From Sulfitobacter donghicola DSW-25 = KCTC 12864 = JCM 14565 (lineage in GTDB: Bacteria; Pseudomonadota; Alphaproteobacteria; Rhodobacterales; Rhodobacteraceae), in NCBI RefSeq assembly GCF_000622405.1, contig NZ_JASF01000005.1, positions 1,178,001 to 1,242,000 of the forward strand: a stretch of 64,000 nt of DNA, written 5' to 3'. The notes beneath the pieces were generated by a model. It was given only the letters and a program-made list of their open reading frames with translations, was not told the DNA's origin and searched no databases. Made by a program: the position numbers and the translations under genes. The stretch's first letter is position 1. Every line of letters begins with the position of its first letter. Below, piece after piece: positions 7,985-17,837 of the stretch.

Positions 7985-10900
7985 TCAGCCGTGCTCGGGC
8001 ACAAGAATTTCACGCTTACCAACGTGGTTGGCCGGAGAGACGAGACCTTCGTCTTCCATCTGCTCGACCAATCGCGCGGCCTTGTTATAGCCGATCGCCA
8101 GTTTGCGCTGGATATATGAGGTCGAGCATTTGCGATCTTTGGTAACGATGTTTACCGCCGTATCGTACAAGGCGTCTTCACCATCAGTGTTGCCACCAGT
8201 GTTCAGACCAAGAACCGTATCGATGTCCGCTTCTTTGCCTTCCGCTGGCCCTTCGACCACGCCAGAAACATAATCAGGCTCGCCGAATTGCTTGAGGTGG
8301 TTGACGATCTCTTCAACCTCTTCATCGCTTACAAACGGGCCGTGGCAACGTACGATTTTCGAACCACCTGCCATGTACAACATGTCACCCATACCCAGCA
8401 GCTGTTCGGCGCCCATCTCACCCAAAATGGTGCGGCTGTCGATCTTGCTGGTAACTTGGAACGAAATCCGTGTGGGGAAGTTCGCTTTGATCGTACCGGT
8501 GATAACATCAACAGACGGACGCTGTGTTGCCATGATCAGGTGAATACCAGACGCACGCGCCATTTGTGCCAGACGCTGAATGCAGGCTTCGATTTCCTTA
8601 CCTGCAACCATCATCAGGTCCGCCATTTCATCGACGATCACAACGATGTAGGGTAGCTTTTCCGGTGCGTTCTCTTCCGTCTCGAAAATCGGCTCGCCCG
8701 TGTCTTCGTCAAACCCAGTCTGAACCGTACGGCTAAACATCTCGCCTTTTTCCAAGGCTTCTTTCACGCGGCCATTATAACCCTCGATGTTGCGCACGCC
8801 CATCTTGGACATTTTGCGATAGCGGTCTTCCATCTCGCCAACAGTCCATTTCAACGCAACCAGCGCTTTTTTCGGGTCTGTCACAACGGGGGAAAGAAGA
8901 TGTGGGATGCCGTCATAGACGCTGAGTTCCAGCATCTTGGGGTCGATCATAATCATGCGGCAATCTTCTGGGCTGAGCTTGTACAGCAAAGACAGGATCA
9001 TCGTGTTAATCGCCACAGATTTACCGGAACCAGTCGTACCCGCAATCAACAGGTGAGGCATCTTGGCAAGGTTGGCCACAACGGGCTCGCCACCAATGTC
9101 TTTACCCAACGCGAGCGGTAGGTTCTGGTTCCCGTCGCCAAAATCACGGCTGCTAAGAATTTCGCGCAGCACAACTTTTTCACGGTTTTCATTCGGCAGT
9201 TCGATCCCGATGACCGAGCGCCCCGGCACGGTGGATACACGCGCAGACAGCGCTGCCATTGAGCGTGCGATATCATCGGCCAAACCGATCACACGGCTGG
9301 CTTTCAAACCAGGGGCTGGCTCTAATTCATACATGGTAACAACCGGACCAGGACGAACGGCGACGATCTCACCTTTTACGCCATAATCATCCAGAACAGT
9401 CTCCAGCATGCGGGCGTTTTCTTCCAATGCTTCATCGCTCAGGTGCAACCGCGGGCTATCTTCGGGCGATTCCAAAAGGCTTAGTGGCGGCAGTTCGAAA
9501 CCCGGATGGCTGTCGTCGAAAGACAATGCGGGTTGCGCTTCGGCCTTGGCCTGTTTGCTTTGTGGCACAGGTTTACGCGTCATGGGCATGACAACACGCT
9601 TTGGCTCTGCCACAGGAATTTGAGGGGCCGCCACGGGCGCTGCTACCGGAGCAGGTGTCGGTTCAACAGGAAGAGCCTCTTCGACGACCGCAGGTTCAAC
9701 AAAGATGTTCACTTCATCCGCTTCAAAGCTTTCTGTAACCGCATCATAGCTCTCACTGGGTGCGGCATCGGCATAAACTGGGGCAGCAGGCGCCGTTGGG
9801 ATCGCACGCGCGGTCAACGGAGGCTCGGCTGGCATAGGCGCAGGAGCAGCACGCGCAGTTAGCGGTGGTTCAGCGCGTGAGGTGTTCAACAAAAGCGGGT
9901 CAGGACCACGGCCGCGGCCACGGGTCAAAGGCGCCGTTGCAGGAACATGAACAGCGTTCGTTGTCCGAACTCTGTTTTTGATAACGTCTGAAATCTTTGA
10001 TTTGATCCGTTCGTCATCAGGCGCTTCTTCCAAAACGACATCGTTTTGCGGCTCTACCAATTCCGGTTCTGGCATAACGTCAGGCCGTTTGATCAGGCCA
10101 GGCATGCGGGCAAGCAAACCGGTTTTGGCTTCCTGCGTCATTTCTGGTTGGGTTTCGTATTCCATGACATCTTCGACAACCGGCTCAGGCGCCCGTTTGC
10201 TGGAAATAATCATTGGTGCGCGGGCAGCGACAGGTGCAGTCGCTTGAACCTGTGCCTCGGCTTGGGCTTGCTCGGCAGCATAGGCTGCAGCCTGTTCATA
10301 TTCGGCACGACGCTGTTCGCGACGTTCGGCTTGTTTAACCTGAAGGCCCTGTGCAGCGCCCACCGCACCAGCAGCGCTGCGGCCCAGAATATTCATCAAT
10401 GTTGCGTAAACCATAATGGTTCCGACCAGCAAAAAGCGGCCAAAACGGGAAAGTTCCGCACGGGTGAAACCCAAAACAAAAGCGCCAAACACGAGGATAC
10501 CCGCCCCCATAAGAAGGGACATCAATTTGATCGCAAAGGTCGACCCAATCGGCAAAATCGTCAGGATTACACCCATGATCGTGTCACCAAACAGGCCACC
10601 CAAACCAAAATTATGCGTTTGCACCCACTCGGCGCCCGGTGTCAGGGTTGCCGCATAGATAGACCCAAATGCCAAAGCGATCGGAGCAAAAATCACACGC
10701 CCCATGGCGCGTTCTTGGCCGCGGTGGAATGCAAAACGAAGCCCCCAAACCAGCAAAACCAAAGCAAGGCCCCATGCCCCCCAACCAACAATCATAAACA
10801 GCGGCGCGGCAAGAGAAGCGCCCATGCGCCCCAGCCAGTTTTGCGCTGGTGCATCCGTGGCAAGCATCCAGTTTGGATCATCTGGCGTATAGCTGCCGAT

Positions 10901-11026
10901 CATCATTGCAGCCATGACACCCAGCACCACCAAACCGATGCCCAGCAATTCCTTGCCACGTTTTTCAATCGCTTCAGCTGTTGTGCTGTCTAGTAGTGGC
11001 TCGCGCCCGCGTGTTTGAAATGCCAT
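7985..11026 (-). CDS. ftsK: DNA translocase FtsK
   Basis: FtsK couples cell division to clearance and dimer resolution of the chromosome terminus. The 1013-residue protein has four to five N-terminal membrane helices (about 28-215), a coiled Ala/Gln-rich segment (about 230-265) and a Pro/Ala-rich linker to about 530. The RecA-like motor follows, with Walker A GTTGSGKS near residue 662 and Walker [11 protein letters not shown] near 793. A C-terminal winged-helix gamma domain (about 945-1008) would read KOPS and contact XerD. The linker holds a short repeat, AEPPLTARA, twice around residue 385. Start ATG 11026 follows AGAGGGACGAG. The aminotransferase gene is 12 bp upstream. Confidence 0.96.
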   Translation of the reverse strand: MAFQTRGREPLLDSTTAEAIEKRGKELLGIGLVVLGVMAAMMIGSYTPDDPNWMLATDAPAQNWLGRMGASLAAPLFMIVGWGAWGLALVLLVWGLRFAFHRGQERAMGRVIFAPIALAFGSIYAATLTPGAEWVQTHNFGLGGLFGDTIMGVILTILPIGSTFAIKLMSLLMGAGILVFGAFVLGFTRAELSRFGRFLLVGTIMVYATLMNILGRSAAGAVGAAQGLQVKQAERREQRRAEYEQAAAYAAEQAQAEAQVQATAPVAARAPMIISSKRAPEPVVEDVMEYETQPEMTQEAKTGLLARMPGLIKRPDVMPEPELVEPQNDVVLEEAPDDERIKSKISDVIKNRVRTTNAVHVPATAPLTRGRGRGPDPLLLNTSRAEPPLTARAAPAPMPAEPPLTARAIPTAPAAPVYADAAPSESYDAVTESFEADEVNIFVEPAVVEEALPVEPTPAPVAAPVAAPQIPVAEPKRVVMPMTRKPVPQSKQAKAEAQPALSFDDSHPGFELPPLSLLESPEDSPRLHLSDEALEENARMLETVLDDYGVKGEIVAVRPGPVVTMYELEPAPGLKASRVIGLADDIARSMAALSARVSTVPGRSVIGIELPNENREKVVLREILSSRDFGDGNQNLPLALGKDIGGEPVVANLAKMPHLLIAGTTGSGKSVAINTMILSLLYKLSPEDCRMIMIDPKMLELSVYDGIPHLLSPVVTDPKKALVALKWTVGEMEDRYRKMSKMGVRNIEGYNGRVKEALEKGEMFSRTVQTGFDEDTGEPIFETEENAPEKLPYIVVIVDEMADLMMVAGKEIEACIQRLAQMARASGIHLIMATQRPSVDVITGTIKANFPTRISFQVTSKIDSRTILGEMGAEQLLGMGDMLYMAGGSKIVRCHGPFVSDEEVEEIVNHLKQFGEPDYVSGVVEGPAEGKEADIDTVLGLNTGGNTDGEDALYDTAVNIVTKDRKCSTSYIQRKLAIGYNKAARLVEQMEDEGLVSPANHVGKREILVPEHG

Positions 11027-11038
11027 AACTCGTCCCTC

Positions 11039-12226
11039 TTAAACCGCATAAAGACAGTCACGGATGGCTTGCAGCCCCCGCTCTGTCTCTTCTTTTGGGG
11101 CCACGAGGGCCGCTCTTATATATTTCTTGCCGGGGTTTTCGACGCCCGGAACGTCTTGCGCTAGGTAGCCGCCGGGCAAAACCTTTACGCCTGTTTCGCG
11201 CCACAGCTTTACGGCTGCTTCTTCATCATCTTCGACAGGAAGCCACAAAAAGAAACCTGCCTCAGGGCTTACATAGCCCGGAACATTTCCAAAGATGCGA
11301 TCTGCGATGTCGAATTTTTCCGCGTATAGTGCGCGGTTCTCTACAACGTGATCTTCGTCGTTCCAGACCGCTGCCGCAGCCTCCTGAAGTGGAAGCGGCA
11401 GAGGCGCACCAGAATAATTGCGCAGCTGCTTGATCTCGCTGATCGACTTGGCCCCTGAAGCCACAAACCCCGATCTGAGACCAGGAAGATTGGATCGTTT
11501 GCTGAGGCTGTGGAAAATCGCAACACGGTTCAGATCAACGCCCATTTCATACGCGACCTGCAAGGCACCCACTGGCGGCTCGTTCCGATAAACCTCTGAA
11601 TAGCACTCATCCGCGAAAATCAGGAAATCGTGCTGTTCAGCCAGACGAATTAGGTTTTCCCAATAGCTGCGCGTTGCAACTGCGCCTTGAGGGTTTGCAG
11701 GAGAGCAAACATAAACCGCAACAGTGCGATCCAACGTGGCCGCATCAACCGCATGGAAATCAGGCAAATGCCCCGTCTCGACGGTGGCGTTCACCATCAC
11801 AGGGTCACACGCGCCAGAAATCGCCCCGATCATATAGACCTGATAAAACGGGTTCGGCATCAGGATCGCAGGCTTTTGGCCATTCTTGGTTTCAGGGCAC
11901 AGCGCGATCACCGCGTTATACAAACCCTCACGCGTACCGTTCAGCGCCATAACCTGCGTTTCGGCATCTACCGGAACGCCGTAGCGGCGATTAACCCAGC
12001 CAGCGATTGCCGCCTTTAGGGTCGGACTGCCGTCGTTTGGTGGATAGCGGTTAAACCCCGCCGCATTCTCGACGATCACGTCGGTTACCCAAGCCGGAAA
12101 CACATGTTTCGGCTCGCCTATGGTCATCTGGATCAGCGGACCCCCCCCCTCGTGCACGTCTAAAAGAGCACGCAAACGGGGCCACGCATGAGCAGGAAGG
12201 TTCGAAAACCGCTCAGGAAAATTCAT
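11039..12226 (-). CDS. Class I/II PLP-dependent aminotransferase (DapC-like)
   Basis: A fold-type I aminotransferase of 395 residues. The Schiff-base lysine is K243 in HSLSKRSNLPGLR, the cofactor aspartate and tyrosine are in FADECYSEVY (D206, Y209), and the substrate arginine region is near KYIRAALV. The pattern resembles the DapC/succinyldiaminopimelate transaminase branch, which would place it in lysine and peptidoglycan precursor synthesis, but assignment within class I/II from motifs alone is unsure. The ATG at 12226 has GAGG 8 nt upstream. It stands 12 bp before ftsK and is probably co-transcribed with it. The 116-bp gap upstream (12227-12342) likely contains its promoter. Confidence 0.88.
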   Translation of the reverse strand: MNFPERFSNLPAHAWPRLRALLDVHEGGGPLIQMTIGEPKHVFPAWVTDVIVENAAGFNRYPPNDGSPTLKAAIAGWVNRRYGVPVDAETQVMALNGTREGLYNAVIALCPETKNGQKPAILMPNPFYQVYMIGAISGACDPVMVNATVETGHLPDFHAVDAATLDRTVAVYVCSPANPQGAVATRSYWENLIRLAEQHDFLIFADECYSEVYRNEPPVGALQVAYEMGVDLNRVAIFHSLSKRSNLPGLRSGFVASGAKSISEIKQLRNYSGAPLPLPLQEAAAAVWNDEDHVVENRALYAEKFDIADRIFGNVPGYVSPEAGFFLWLPVEDDEEAAVKLWRETGVKVLPGGYLAQDVPGVENPGKKYIRAALVAPKEETERGLQAIRDCLYAV

Positions 12227-12342
12227 CAAAACTGCCTCGGATCGGGATCGTTATCGCCCCGTTTGTCCCAAGGTAGCTTAATTCGCCGCCTGTCGTCTAG
12301 GAAAAATCCGATGGAAATGCGCCGCTTGTGGCATTTTCGCCG

Positions 12343-13671
12343 TTAACGAAGTGCCGCCGCAGCTGCCTCGCCCAAACGCAGTACCGCACTGTCCTGATCA
12401 GGTGCGGCAAGGATCATTAAACCACAGCTAGGCGTGTCTGTTGGTAGGCTTAAACTGCACAGACCCAGCAGATTTCCCAGCCGCGTATTGCGCAACGCCA
12501 GCAGGTTTTCCGTCACATAATATTCAGGGTCTGAATTCAGCCGCTCCAAATTCGGTGGCAGGATCGGTGCCGTTGGGGCCAGTACCGCGTCATAGCGGGC
12601 CGTTGCCTGATCATAAGCCACCCGCGCCGCCTCCAGCTTGGCCCATGCAGCCACATAATCAGGGCCCGAATATTCCGTTCCCAATCGGAAACGGCGCAAG
12701 ATTTCCGAATACATTTTTTCAGGAGCCGCTTCGATAACGTCACGCCACAGGCCATAGGCCTCGGATGTCATGAGCTGGCCCGAAACATCCAAAGCCTGCT
12801 GCGCCGCGGGCACCTTGATGGTTTCGATGACCGCTCCGGCTTCTTTTAGCTTTTCGACGGCCCGCAAGAATGCCCCTTTTGGCGCGTCCCGCTGGTCTTC
12901 CATCATGACCGTTTCCATAATGGCAAAGCGGCGCCCTTCTAGTGACGCGCCACGCAAATCTGGCGCTTTACTACCTTCCATCGCAGCGGTCAGCAGCGCC
13001 GCATCTTCGACCGAGCGACACAAAGGGCCAACCGTGTCGAATTTTAGCGCCAACGGAACAACCCCTTCAAGGCTAAGCCGCCCATGCGTTGTTTTGAGCC
13101 CAACCAGATCATTCCATGCAGCGGGAATGCGAACGGATCCCCCCGTGTCTGATCCAATGCTGGCCGCAGCCAATCCAAAGGCAACCGACGCCGCTGATCC
13201 AGATGATGACCCCCCTGGCACCGCATCAGCGTCATTCACACAGGGTGGTGTATTTGTTGACGGGTTATAGCCCAGACCAGAAAAGGCCAATTCGCTCATG
13301 TGAACCTTACCCAAGCAGACCAAACCGGCAGCGGTAGCGTTCTGCAACACCAGCGCGTCATGTTCTGGCACGCGCCCCTCTAACAGCTTGGTGCCTGCTT
13401 CGGTAACAATCCCCGCCGTATCGTACAGGTCTTTCCAGCTGATCGGCACGCCATCCAGCAAAGACAATCGGTGACCAGACTGCGCGCGGGCCGCTGCAGC
13501 CTTTGCCTCGGCGCGGGCACGATCTGCCGTAACACGCGCATAAATTTTGTCCCGCAGCGGGTGGGCATCGATTGCCGACAGATAAGTCTCACACAGGGCG
13601 ACCGGATCAATTTCACCCGCGCCTATTCCCCGCCCCAGATCTGCCGCCGTCATTTCCAACCAAACTTGCAT
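12343..13671 (-). CDS. Amidase signature family hydrolase
   Basis: A 442-residue amidase of the GatA/AtzF/fatty-amide family with the full Ser-cisSer-Lys triad. K80 is in PISWKDLYD, the cis serine S155 is in PGGSSSGSAAS and the nucleophile S179 is in SDTGGSVRIPA; the spacing of 75 and 24 residues fits the family. The substrate cannot be read. It is not the GatA subunit by context, since gatB and gatC are absent. The start at 13671 (MQVWLEMTAADL) has AAAGGTGA upstream. It is divergent from the UbiH-type gene. Confidence 0.9.
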   Translation of the reverse strand: MQVWLEMTAADLGRGIGAGEIDPVALCETYLSAIDAHPLRDKIYARVTADRARAEAKAAAARAQSGHRLSLLDGVPISWKDLYDTAGIVTEAGTKLLEGRVPEHDALVLQNATAAGLVCLGKVHMSELAFSGLGYNPSTNTPPCVNDADAVPGGSSSGSAASVAFGLAAASIGSDTGGSVRIPAAWNDLVGLKTTHGRLSLEGVVPLALKFDTVGPLCRSVEDAALLTAAMEGSKAPDLRGASLEGRRFAIMETVMMEDQRDAPKGAFLRAVEKLKEAGAVIETIKVPAAQQALDVSGQLMTSEAYGLWRDVIEAAPEKMYSEILRRFRLGTEYSGPDYVAAWAKLEAARVAYDQATARYDAVLAPTAPILPPNLERLNSDPEYYVTENLLALRNTRLGNLLGLCSLSLPTDTPSCGLMILAAPDQDSAVLRLGEAAAAALR

Positions 13672-13757
13672 GTGCTCACCTTTGAAAATCATTTTGTGTG
13701 ACGGTAGCGGCGCTTAGGCGCATGGACAATCCCCCGCTAGCCACCATATTTAGCGGT

Positions 13758-14984
13758 ATGAGTTTTGATACAGATATCGTGATCGTCGGAGGGGGGCTTA
13801 GCGGCCCTACCCTTGCCCTTGCTTTGGCTGCCAGCGGCCTGAACGTTACCGTGATTGACGCCCAAAAGGCGCAACTACGCACCGCTGACGATTTTGATGG
13901 GCGTTCATATGCTTTGGCGCTCACCTCGGTTCGGCTTCTCGAAGGGATCGGCCTTTGGCAGGCTGTCGCTGAGCATGCGCAGCCCATGTTAGAGATCAAA
14001 GTCACCGACGGGCGCGCAGGCGAGGGGCCGTCGCCTTTCTTCATGCATTTTGACCACGCCGAAATCGAAGAAGGCCCGATGGGCCATATGATCGAAGACC
14101 GCTACCTGCGCCGCGCCTTGATGGAGGCGATGGCCAACGATGACCGCGTGCAGGTGATGAACGGTGAAACGGTTGTGGGTCAAACACCAGATACAACGGG
14201 CGTGACGCTGACCCTCGCGTCAGGCAAACAAATCCGTGCGCGTCTATGTGTTGCGGCGGATGGTCGATCATCAGGCACCGCCGCCCGCGCGGGTATCAAA
14301 AGGACGGGTTGGGGATATGGCCAAACCGCACTGGTTTGCGCGGTTAATCACGAGCTGCCTCACGATGGGATTGCGCATCAGTTCTTTATGCCCCCCGGAC
14401 CTTTGGCGATCTTACCCCTTACTGGAAACCGCAGTTCGATCGTTTGGTCGGAAACAACCGATAACGCGGCGCGGATACACGGCCTGCCCGATGCAGAATA
14501 CCTAGATGTTCTGCGCCCCCGCTTTGGCGATTTCTTGGGCGATATTTCCCTTGCCGGAGCACGCTATACCTACCCGCTCAGCCTGTCTTTGACTCATGAC
14601 ATGATATCAGACCGGATTGCCCTGTTGGGCGATAGCGCCCATGGCGTGCACCCGATTGCGGGACAAGGTCTGAACGCTGGTTTCCGCGATATCGCGGCCC
14701 TATGCGAAGTCATCGTAGACGCGCAACGGCGCGGTGAAGACTTTGGCGCAAGCGTCGCCTTGGGGCGGTACCAAGAATGGCGGCGTTTTGACAACGTATC
14801 CCTCGCCCTTGCGACAGATAGCTTTAACCGCATGTTTTCAAATGATAATGCGTTTATTCGGCTTGCCCGTGATATCGGCATGGGAGTTATCAACTCGCTC
14901 CCCGGTTTGCGCCGCACCTTCATTCGCGAGGCCGCTGGCCTGAACGGAGACCTGCCACGTTTGATGCGCGGCCTCCCGTTATAA
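13758..14984 (+). CDS. UbiH/UbiF/COQ6-family FAD-dependent hydroxylase
   Basis: Aromatic-ring flavin monooxygenases of this family hydroxylate ubiquinone precursors. The 408-residue protein has the N-terminal dinucleotide fold DIVIVGGGLSGPTLALALA (about 5-23), the middle CVAADGRSS (DG motif) and the C-terminal FAD motif GDSAHGVHPIAGQGLN. No other ubi gene is adjacent, so which ring position it hydroxylates is open. The start at 13758 (MSFDTDIV) matches usual family N-termini; ATGs at 13698 and 13722 in the same frame are alternatives, and none has a strong ribosome site. It converges on Trm112 with an 11-bp gap. Confidence 0.9.
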   Translation: MSFDTDIVIVGGGLSGPTLALALAASGLNVTVIDAQKAQLRTADDFDGRSYALALTSVRLLEGIGLWQAVAEHAQPMLEIKVTDGRAGEGPSPFFMHFDHAEIEEGPMGHMIEDRYLRRALMEAMANDDRVQVMNGETVVGQTPDTTGVTLTLASGKQIRARLCVAADGRSSGTAARAGIKRTGWGYGQTALVCAVNHELPHDGIAHQFFMPPGPLAILPLTGNRSSIVWSETTDNAARIHGLPDAEYLDVLRPRFGDFLGDISLAGARYTYPLSLSLTHDMISDRIALLGDSAHGVHPIAGQGLNAGFRDIAALCEVIVDAQRRGEDFGASVALGRYQEWRRFDNVSLALATDSFNRMFSNDNAFIRLARDIGMGVINSLPGLRRTFIREAAGLNGDLPRLMRGLPL

Positions 14985-14995
14985 ACGCTGACTGA

Positions 14996-15181
14996 TCAAT
15001 CTAGGACCCGCGCCTCATCGATCAGCATAACGGGGATGCCATTGCGGATCGGATAGGCAAGCCCTGCGGATTTTGACACCAGCTCCTGCGCTTCGGCGTC
15101 ATATCTAAGGGTTTCATGGCTGCGAGGGCAAATCAGCGCCTCCAGCATCCGGCGATCAAATTCAATAACTGTTTCTATCAT
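14996..15181 (-). CDS. Trm112-family small protein (UPF0434)
   Basis: A 61-residue protein of the Trm112/YcaR family. The core [15 protein letters not shown] and the [12 protein letters not shown] motif are clear; only one of the usual zinc-ligand cysteines remains (C18). Eukaryotic Trm112 activates methyltransferases; the bacterial role is not settled. Its ATG overlaps the stop codon of the LON-domain gene by 4 bp, so translation is coupled. Confidence 0.88.
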   Translation of the reverse strand: MIETVIEFDRRMLEALICPRSHETLRYDAEAQELVSKSAGLAYPIRNGIPVMLIDEARVLD

Positions 15182-15822
15182 TGCAACAACTCTCCGTCTG
15201 ATCCGCCGCGCAGGGCAAATTCTATCAAAGTGACAAGCGTTTCACGCCGCGTGCTGAGCGAAGGCGCCTCAAGCAACGCTTGTTTATCCTCTTCGTCGAA
15301 ATCCAACATCATCGACAACGAATTGATCAGCAGCTCATCTTCAGCGTCTTTCAGTGTTTCCCAATCCGCAGAAAGGCCGCGTTCGTCAAAATAGCGCGAC
15401 AAAGCCTCAAGGAAATTTGCCCGATCAAAAGCATCGTCAACTTCCGCACCTTCCAGATCAAGGTCGAAACCCTCCCAAGACACATCGCAGCGACGGTAGG
15501 GGGCAAAACTCTCTACCTCTTTTAACACGCGGAACCGTGAGACACCTGTAAGGGTGATCATATAGCGGCCGTCTTCGGTTTCTGAAAACTGGCTGATCCG
15601 ACCGACGCAGCCGATTGTTTGCAACCCCGGCCCGTCACGCCCTGGAACCACATTGGGCTGAACCATGCCGATCAACCGTGTCCCTGTCTTCAACGCATCT
15701 TCAACCATCTGAAGATAGCGGGGTTCAAAGATGTTTAATGGAAGACGAGAGCGCGGCAATAGCAGCGCCCCCTCTAGCGGGAAAATCGATAGCGTGTCTG
15801 GTAGATCAGCAGCATTGGTCAT
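15178..15822 (-). CDS. LON substrate-binding domain protein
   Basis: A 214-residue protein made of a Lon N-terminal (LON) domain without ATPase or protease parts. It starts with [20 protein letters not shown], continues with [15 protein letters not shown], and the GRI and [13 protein letters not shown] strands follow. Stand-alone LON proteins are common in proteobacteria; they may bind misfolded proteins or peptides, but the role is unproven. It is the first gene of a two-gene overlap with Trm112, and 25 bp downstream of the thioredoxin-TPR gene on the same strand, so three genes may share a transcript. Confidence 0.9.
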   Translation of the reverse strand: MTNAADLPDTLSIFPLEGALLLPRSRLPLNIFEPRYLQMVEDALKTGTRLIGMVQPNVVPGRDGPGLQTIGCVGRISQFSETEDGRYMITLTGVSRFRVLKEVESFAPYRRCDVSWEGFDLDLEGAEVDDAFDRANFLEALSRYFDERGLSADWETLKDAEDELLINSLSMMLDFDEEDKQALLEAPSLSTRRETLVTLIEFALRGGSDGELLQ

Positions 15823-15847
15823 TGATGGCAGGTCGTTCTCCGAAGGG

Positions 15848-16765
15848 TTAAGCGAAGATCATCGAGCTGAGCTTGCGCCGCCCGTTGAGCGCGACAGGGT
15901 CATTTGGTTTTAGCGCGTCAAAGATGGTGAAAAGCTGGGCCTTAGCCGCGCCATCATTCCATTCGCGGTCCCGTTTGAACAGCTCTAACAATTGCTCGAC
16001 ACCCGCCTCTGCATCGCCATTCGCATATAGCGCCTGAGCCAGATCAAATCGGGCTTGGTGGTCATCTGGGTTCGCCTCAACAGCGGCTGTCAATTCAGCG
16101 ACCGGCCCCGCGTCTGCAGCTTGGCGGGCAAGTTCAAGCTGCGCGTGGGCTGCTTCGAGTTCGGGTGTTGTGGAAATTTCGATCGGCGCACCGTTCAGCA
16201 GCCCCTCTGCCTGATCCAGATCACCCAAAGCGATATGCGCGCGCACCGCGCCACCGTAGGCAGCAGCGTGCTGTGGGTCTTCGCCCAAGATCGCCGCAAA
16301 AGTCTGCGCCGCATCTTCGGCCTGCCCCTCGGCCAACATTTCTTCGGCGGCCTCGACAGCGTCATTCAGCGTATCCGTAGCGGATTCGCCGCCAGATGCC
16401 TTGATCACGCGATCAATAAATTCAACCATTTCCGACTGGGGAACAGCGCCCTGAAAGCCATCAATCGGCTGGCCTTGCCAAAAGGCATAGACGGTCGGGA
16501 TAGATTGAATTTGCAGCTGACCCGCGATCATCTGCGCTTCATCTACGTTGACCTTCACCATCTTCACCGCGCCTTTGGCTGCGGTGACCGCCGCCTCAAG
16601 CTGAGGCCCAAGGGTTTTGCATGGGCCGCACCAAGGCGCCCAGAAATCCACGATGATCGGGGTCGTCTGGGACGCCTCGACAACATCGGCCATGAAATTG
16701 GCTTCGGTTGTGTCCTTGATCAAGTCATCGGCTGGGGCAGCTGCGGAAAGGTTGAGATCCATCAT
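15848..16765 (-). CDS. Thioredoxin-TPR co-chaperone (YbbN/CnoX-like)
   Basis: The 305-residue protein joins a thioredoxin domain (about residues 20-125) to a tetratricopeptide-like helical C-terminus (about 130-300). The active site is complete, DFWAPWCGPCK with C46 and C49. E. coli CnoX lacks a functional pair of these cysteines, whereas Caulobacter-type CnoX keeps them. Known CnoX proteins hold unfolded clients under hypochlorous or oxidative stress and pass them to GroEL or DnaK. The ATG at 16765 has AGGA 8 nt upstream; a second ATG follows directly. It heads the run thioredoxin-LON-Trm112. Confidence 0.9.
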   Translation of the reverse strand: MMDLNLSAAAPADDLIKDTTEANFMADVVEASQTTPIIVDFWAPWCGPCKTLGPQLEAAVTAAKGAVKMVKVNVDEAQMIAGQLQIQSIPTVYAFWQGQPIDGFQGAVPQSEMVEFIDRVIKASGGESATDTLNDAVEAAEEMLAEGQAEDAAQTFAAILGEDPQHAAAYGGAVRAHIALGDLDQAEGLLNGAPIEISTTPELEAAHAQLELARQAADAGPVAELTAAVEANPDDHQARFDLAQALYANGDAEAGVEQLLELFKRDREWNDGAAKAQLFTIFDALKPNDPVALNGRRKLSSMIFA

Positions 16766-16834
16766 GTCATCGGTCCTAATGTGCGGTTCTTAAACAGTTG
16801 AGACACATATGTGACCTCAACGCTTGGTTTCAAA

Positions 16835-16847
16835 GAGGCTTAGCCTC
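16835..16847 (-). terminator. Possible short terminator of the exonuclease III gene
   Basis: A 5-bp stem GAGGC/GCCTC with a 3-nt loop overlaps the xth stop codon and is followed on the minus strand by TTTG. The stem is short, so confidence is low. Confidence 0.3.
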
Positions 16848-17634
16848 AAACATCAAAAGTTGCAAAAACTGGCGCGTGGTCGGATGGTTTTTCCCAACCC
16901 CGTGCTGGGCGCAAAACACGGCTGCTGTGGGCGGATGTGGAAATATCCGGCGTGGACCACACATGATCCAATCTGCGACCTTTGTCAGCGGCATCCCAAT
17001 CTTTGGCGCGGTAGCTCCACCAGCTGTAAAGAAGCCCATCCGGAATGTCCTGACGCGTGATATCAATCCATTTACCTGCGTCTTGTGTTTGGGCCAGCGC
17101 CTCAACCTCAACAGGGGTGTGGCTCACAACTTTGAGCAGCTTTTTATGATCCCAGACATCATCCTCGCGGGGGGCAATGTTCAGATCGCCCACAAGGATG
17201 GATTTCTTTGGCGATTCCGCGTGGAAAAAATCGCGCATCTCGGCGAGGTAATCCATCTTCTGGCCGAACTTTTCATTCACCTCCCGATCCGCAACATCGC
17301 CCCCTGCTGGGACGTAGAAATTGTGAACCGTCACGCCATTCGGCAGCTTTGCCGCAACATGGCGCGCATGGCCTAGTTGAGCAAAATCATGTGCGCCCGC
17401 TGGCTCAAGCGGCAGCTTGGACAGGATCGCAACGCCATTATAGCCCTTTTGCCCTTCGGCAACCATATGGCTGTATCCCAGCGCGCTAAAAGCCTCCATC
17501 GGGATCTTATCAACAGGGCTTTTGCATTCTTGCAGGCACAGAACATCCGGCCCTTCTTCCTCCAATAGTTTGCACACAATGGGTTCGCGCAAACGAACTG
17601 AATTGATGTTCCAAGTGGCAAGGGTAAAGGACAT
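16846..17634 (-). CDS. xth: Exodeoxyribonuclease III
   Basis: A 262-residue endonuclease/exonuclease/phosphatase-fold enzyme. The DNA-repair signature is complete: TLATWNINSVR at the start, LCLQECK (metal-binding Glu), VHNFYVPAGGD, VGDLNIAPREDDVWD, and the closing PSDHAPVFATFD. Xth acts as a 3'-5' exonuclease and AP endonuclease in base-excision repair. The start at 17634 has AGGAG 8 nt upstream; the open frame farther upstream lies in the non-coding tail of the response-regulator transcript. Confidence 0.94.
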   Translation of the reverse strand: MSFTLATWNINSVRLREPIVCKLLEEEGPDVLCLQECKSPVDKIPMEAFSALGYSHMVAEGQKGYNGVAILSKLPLEPAGAHDFAQLGHARHVAAKLPNGVTVHNFYVPAGGDVADREVNEKFGQKMDYLAEMRDFFHAESPKKSILVGDLNIAPREDDVWDHKKLLKVVSHTPVEVEALAQTQDAGKWIDITRQDIPDGLLYSWWSYRAKDWDAADKGRRLDHVWSTPDISTSAHSSRVLRPARGWEKPSDHAPVFATFDV

Positions 17635-17703
17635 GCGCCGCGCTCCTGAGTTGACTTGCGCCACCCTAACCCGACCAGCCAACAGCAACCACAAGAAACA
17701 CAA

Positions 17704-17731
17704 CAAAAAAGACCGGGCACAATGGCCCGGC
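17704..17731 (-). terminator. Rho-independent terminator downstream of the response regulator
   Basis: On the minus strand CCGGGC/GCCCGG closes a 6-nt loop, can extend by one G-U pair, and is followed by CTTTTTT. It is the only terminator between the regulator and xth. Confidence 0.8.
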
Positions 17732-17837
17732 CAAGTCCAACAGGGAGTTAGAGTGGAAATTGACCCGTCCACTCTTCTTCGGGCTCAAACCGACAGGAAA
17801 CTCATGAAAAAAACCTGTCCGGAATTCTATAGAAAGC
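17704..17837 (-). ncRNA. Candidate structured 3' UTR or small RNA downstream of the response regulator
   Basis: Between the response-regulator stop and exonuclease III the minus strand holds three successive stem-loops. SL1 pairs CCTGTC (17814-17819) with GACAGG (17792-17797). SL2 is a 7-bp perfect stem (17751-17757 with 17768-17774). SL3 is a terminator (17713-17718 with 17725-17730) followed by six T. About 106 nt separate the stop codon from the terminator, long for this gene-dense window. This could be a 3' UTR-derived small RNA or a long 3' UTR; no promoter was identified with confidence. Confidence 0.45.

Noticed and set aside
9770..9890. Tandem AEPPLTARA repeat in the FtsK linker
   Set aside because: FtsK linkers are low-complexity and variable. 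A two-copy Pro/Ala repeat is ordinary there.
10046..10993. 315-codon plus-strand frame opposite the N-terminal part of ftsK
   Set aside because: FtsK motifs and membrane helices fix the minus strand as coding. The product is low-complexity and His/Arg/Gln-rich, typical of a shadow frame.
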